From contig VTFK01000008.1 in NCBI GenBank assembly GCA_009617715.1, positions 1,302,001 through 1,366,000 of the forward strand: a stretch of DNA of 64,000 bases. The letters are read 5' to 3'. Positions within the stretch are counted from its first letter, which is position 1; the number at the start of each line of letters is the position of its first letter. The position numbers were made by a program, and so were the translations under genes. This DNA is from Plectrocnemia conspersa (Eukaryota > Arthropoda > Insecta > Trichoptera > Polycentropodidae). The notes under the pieces were generated by a model, which was given only the letters and a program-made list of their open reading frames with translations, was not told where the DNA came from and did no database searches. This document shows, in pieces, positions 60,540 through 64,000 of this stretch.

Positions 60540-63500
60540 AAACTTTTAATGTGAAGTAGTGCAAGAATAAAAATGAAAATCTCACTGTAAGTACACATTA
60601 AAAATATAATTCTATAGCACGATATATAATTAATATTAAAATATAAGTTATAGAATATTTGTTTCAATTTTATAACATATTACAATATAATGTAAATCAA
60701 TAAAATATCTGAAGAACAAAGAACAAAAATTTTAGGATTGCTACTATTTCACATAGATATATGAAATTAAAACTTATACGATCGATTAACATGTTGTCAT
60801 AAATAAGCACTGATGAAAAAGTTTGATATCCCTTATAAATAAGATTATATGTTCTTATTGTATTAACAAAATATTTGGAGCAGCATTCTTAGATTTCCAT
60901 AGTTTTGTTTTAGATTTAAAAGCAATTACATCATTGATTAGGGAATAGAAAAGTGCTTGATAGTATAAATAATTAATTAATTACAAATTTAATAATTAGC
61001 TTTTATCTGATAAAATATATTAAATACATTTATATGTGTCCTGTACCTTCATGAATGCAAGCTTTATATTTGCCCAAAACATTGTCTAAAAAACGCTTTT
61101 AAAGCCACCCTTAGATCATTCTTATTGTATGGCTTAGATACTTCAGCTTAGCATGAATAATAGTAAGTCAGAAAAGTCATGACAAAACACGTCCTTGTGA
61201 AATATACGCAAAATACTTTATTGACTAATGGTTGTGTTTAATGCATATTGTTTTATTGATAGCAAAAAAAAATATTGCATAGCTATATTTCTCTCCTATA
61301 AGTTAGGTTCAGAGAGCATTTGAAGAATATTTTATCCTTTAAATGAAACATTTATTATAATAAAATCTGCTTGAATAAAGTTATTAAAAAATAATCGTAA
61401 AAATAAGCGCGTCATCATTTATAAACGAAACCTACATAAATCAGTTTGATATGTTCACATTTTGCTCACTAAACTTTACAACGTCTAGTGTTTGCTCTGG
61501 TTATAGCATCAGATTGAAGCTTGCCACAAATTTTTAGACTAAAGCAGAATTTATTATCTTAAGACATTCGAAATTGACGAATAAACCAATTTTACTGGAT
61601 CGTGACAAATCCTATTTGGATATGTCGAGTGAAATTATATTCCAGATAATGGATTTAATCATATAATTCCTTAATGCAATTTCGACTTTTTTAATAATTA
61701 AGCTTAACATTATCTTCTTATTACTCTCTACCTAATACGTGTATGTATATATGTATATATATTATACTAATATTAATTTCCAAGACATTTATTTTTAAAC
61801 ATATATATTTTATTATTATCCTATAAAATATTTTATGATTAATATGTTTTAAAATATATAAGCATATTTTAAGGTAAAATGTGTTTCTTACTTGTAAATG
61901 TAAATAGTAAATGTATAAAAAATCTTCATTGAAAAAATAGTAACAGTGTAACAATATTGTATTAATGCTTCTTTTACACATTCATTGAATAGTTAAATAG
62001 CATAATTAAAACGCCTCTTTTTACTTTTTACCTTATGATAAATTTATCTGTGCACACTATGCCATCGCTACATTCATTTACACACTTAAAAGTTAAGTAT
62101 TATAAATGTGCCATATATGCATTGATGTGAATATAATATTATAAGTAATACAAGTATAGCTTACTTATTATATATAGAATATATTTTATAAACACAAAAT
62201 TTGTAGTTGAACTTTCATATTATTATCTACTTTCTGTTGAGAGCGGGCTGTGGTAGCGGGTGTTTGCTTGTGGTTATTGTGCAATACTAGGTGTCCTACT
62301 TGATTTCTATATTCTTTGCTACTTTTCGTAAGGTTTTTTGTGGTTATACTTGGTGTTTTACAGATTTTCTATATTATTTTTTGAGCTATCCTTTAGTATG
62401 ACAGTGCTCTCTTCTATTGTTTAAAGCCACTATTATCATTCTCGTAAGGTTCATATTGGGATACATGAGGAGTGATCATTTACATAAGACTAATCTCACG
62501 GTGTATTATAAATCTTTCGAAAGGACTTTATGTGTTCGAAACAATGTTACGGTTTTAAGATTTTATACTAATTAAAAATAATTTAATTGAAATATATATA
62601 TAAAAGTTTAAATGTTTTTCCTTCATGAGATATCATTGGATTTATAAAAAACATATTTTACATAACACTTGCTTGATTGAATGAAATTTATAACGGAATT
62701 TTCTTCATTGTTGATCTCAACAAAATTTAAAATTAATATTTTGCACAGTAAACGAAAAACAGCAAATGCCGTTGGATAATAATTATACTCAAATAAAAAA
62801 TATTTCCATGAAATTTTCATTCAGATCGACGAAAGCCACGAGAATTTTTGCCTTTAAAATTAAAATGAAATACGTATACATATATTAGCACATATACATA
62901 CATACATATACATATTTTACCGCAAATGTAAATCGAGTTTTACTAATTGAGTTTTCATCCGACAAAAATTACATTTCAATTTTATGCGTTTTGCCCGAAT
63001 CCGAATGCGTTTTGTGTGTGAATGTGAAATAAAAGGGTTCAAATGACTTTTTGAAACGTTTTGCGGGTACCAAAATAAAAAAATGCGCATTGCATATTTA
63101 TTTCCCAGGATTAGCATATTTTTTAGCACTGATGAATATTTAATCGGGGTGGCATCTTAAAGTTTTCGAATGTAAATCCATTCAGTGAGTAGGTATGCTA
63201 TGCCAGTTAAGCATTGGGATTTTATGATTGTGAAGATACGACACAGATGTCGATTGTTTTTTGTCTGGTCTTTGCGCTAAAAAGGGCTCGACACTCTCTC
63301 AGCAATGATCTATATTTAAAGCTGGATTTTTTATTGGATTTTTTTTACGTGCAAGCCACATGTTTGAACTCTGAAAGAGGATATTTGTTTCATGAGAGAG
63401 CTAACTGTATTATGGAGAAAGAAACAAGTTCAATGACTGGTAAATATCACGATTTATCATATGTTTATTGAATACAGCACTTCTCAAATTTAAATAATGC

Positions 63501-64000
63501 ATATTTTAATTAGTTCTTCCTTAAATAAGCCTTATATAATATAATAATCATTTTTATATTATTTTTCATAAAGTCACGGTAGAGGGAAGAAAAAAAATAG
63601 AGAAAGGGAAAAATAAAAGAACGATTGTAACAGTAGACTTTCATACATATAAATGTTGGGAGATCATGGATATCAGTGGGGTCCATAAAAGCCATAGGTG
63701 CTCTGCTTTACGTATTCAACTTTTTAACTGTAATTGCTTAAATATTTTTAACTTTAATAATATTAAAAATATTGCGCTCTTCCGATTCTTAGAGCTTCAT
63801 TTCAAAGCGCGAGTAAGCTCCTGGTGACTCAAAGAACGCCATGCTGGACCAATTTGCTTGAAGTGAAAAGTGATTTTTCTAGATTTTTATTATGTCGGTC
63901 TGAGAGTCTAGTTATGTACTATGTCTAGAAAACTTTGTTGGCTCTGATGTCTCGCGTACTTCCATTTAAAAAGTGATTTGCTTTTTGGAGAAATGGAAGG
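60540..64000. other. AT-rich DNA, no gene recognised
   Basis: Only short chance frames. Two partly similar blocks near 62265-62330 and 62336-62400 (shared GTGGTTAT, GGTGT and TTTCTATATT) suggest a decayed tandem duplication. A slightly GC-elevated frame at 63214-63471 is unassigned. Confidence 0.4.

Overview
The window is a piece of an AT-rich nuclear genome of an insect. Evidence: spliced genes with short introns (56-129 nt next to introns of 0.6-12.6 kb), long gene-poor stretches, a dense load of small DNA transposons (hAT-type with 8-bp duplications, piggyBac-type at TTAA), tRNA-derived SINEs, and remnants of non-LTR and IS630/mariner elements. Nothing looks prokaryotic: no operons, RNA operons or CRISPR. 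Lepidoptera is plausible from element types and intron sizes, but this is inference.

Layout. 1-14 kb: AT-rich and essentially gene-free, holding two hAT-type elements, a piggyBac-type MITE, a tandem duplication and a mariner-like remnant. 14.0-30.7 kb, plus strand: a gene for a secreted, cysteine-free, Gln/Pro/Ser/Asn-rich protein (reconstructed model 723 aa, 8 exons). Exons 2-8 (27069-30584) are well supported. Exon 1 (14440-14448, three codons behind a GC-elevated leader) is an inference that gives a 12.6-kb first intron. That intron holds a foldback MITE, SINE copies, a decayed reverse transcriptase and unexplained open segments. 31.2-35.2 kb, minus strand: methionine aminopeptidase 1, rebuilt as six exons (377 aa) with its N-terminal zinc finger and all five metal ligands. 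It converges on the secreted-protein gene. Its first intron carries a piggyBac-type MITE that may be nested in an older element. 36.3-37.4 kb, minus strand: one or two exons of a probable gene I do not recognise. 41.1-41.5 kb, plus strand: a GC-elevated leader ending in a possible first coding exon (ATG plus 10 nt, then GTAAGT), with no convincing downstream exon. 42-64 kb: mostly AT-rich intergenic or intronic DNA with decayed transposases, SINEs, a 1.07-kb inverted-repeat element, a GC-rich island near 45.1 kb and a miRNA-like hairpin near 43.2 kb.

The genes show no functional linkage. MetAP1 is a housekeeping ribosome-associated enzyme. The secreted protein looks structural (matrix, cuticle, eggshell or silk-like), but its function is unknown. 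No clear new multi-gene system was found. The best leads are the secreted Q-rich protein, the unassigned minus-strand gene at 37 kb and several intact-looking non-autonomous elements.
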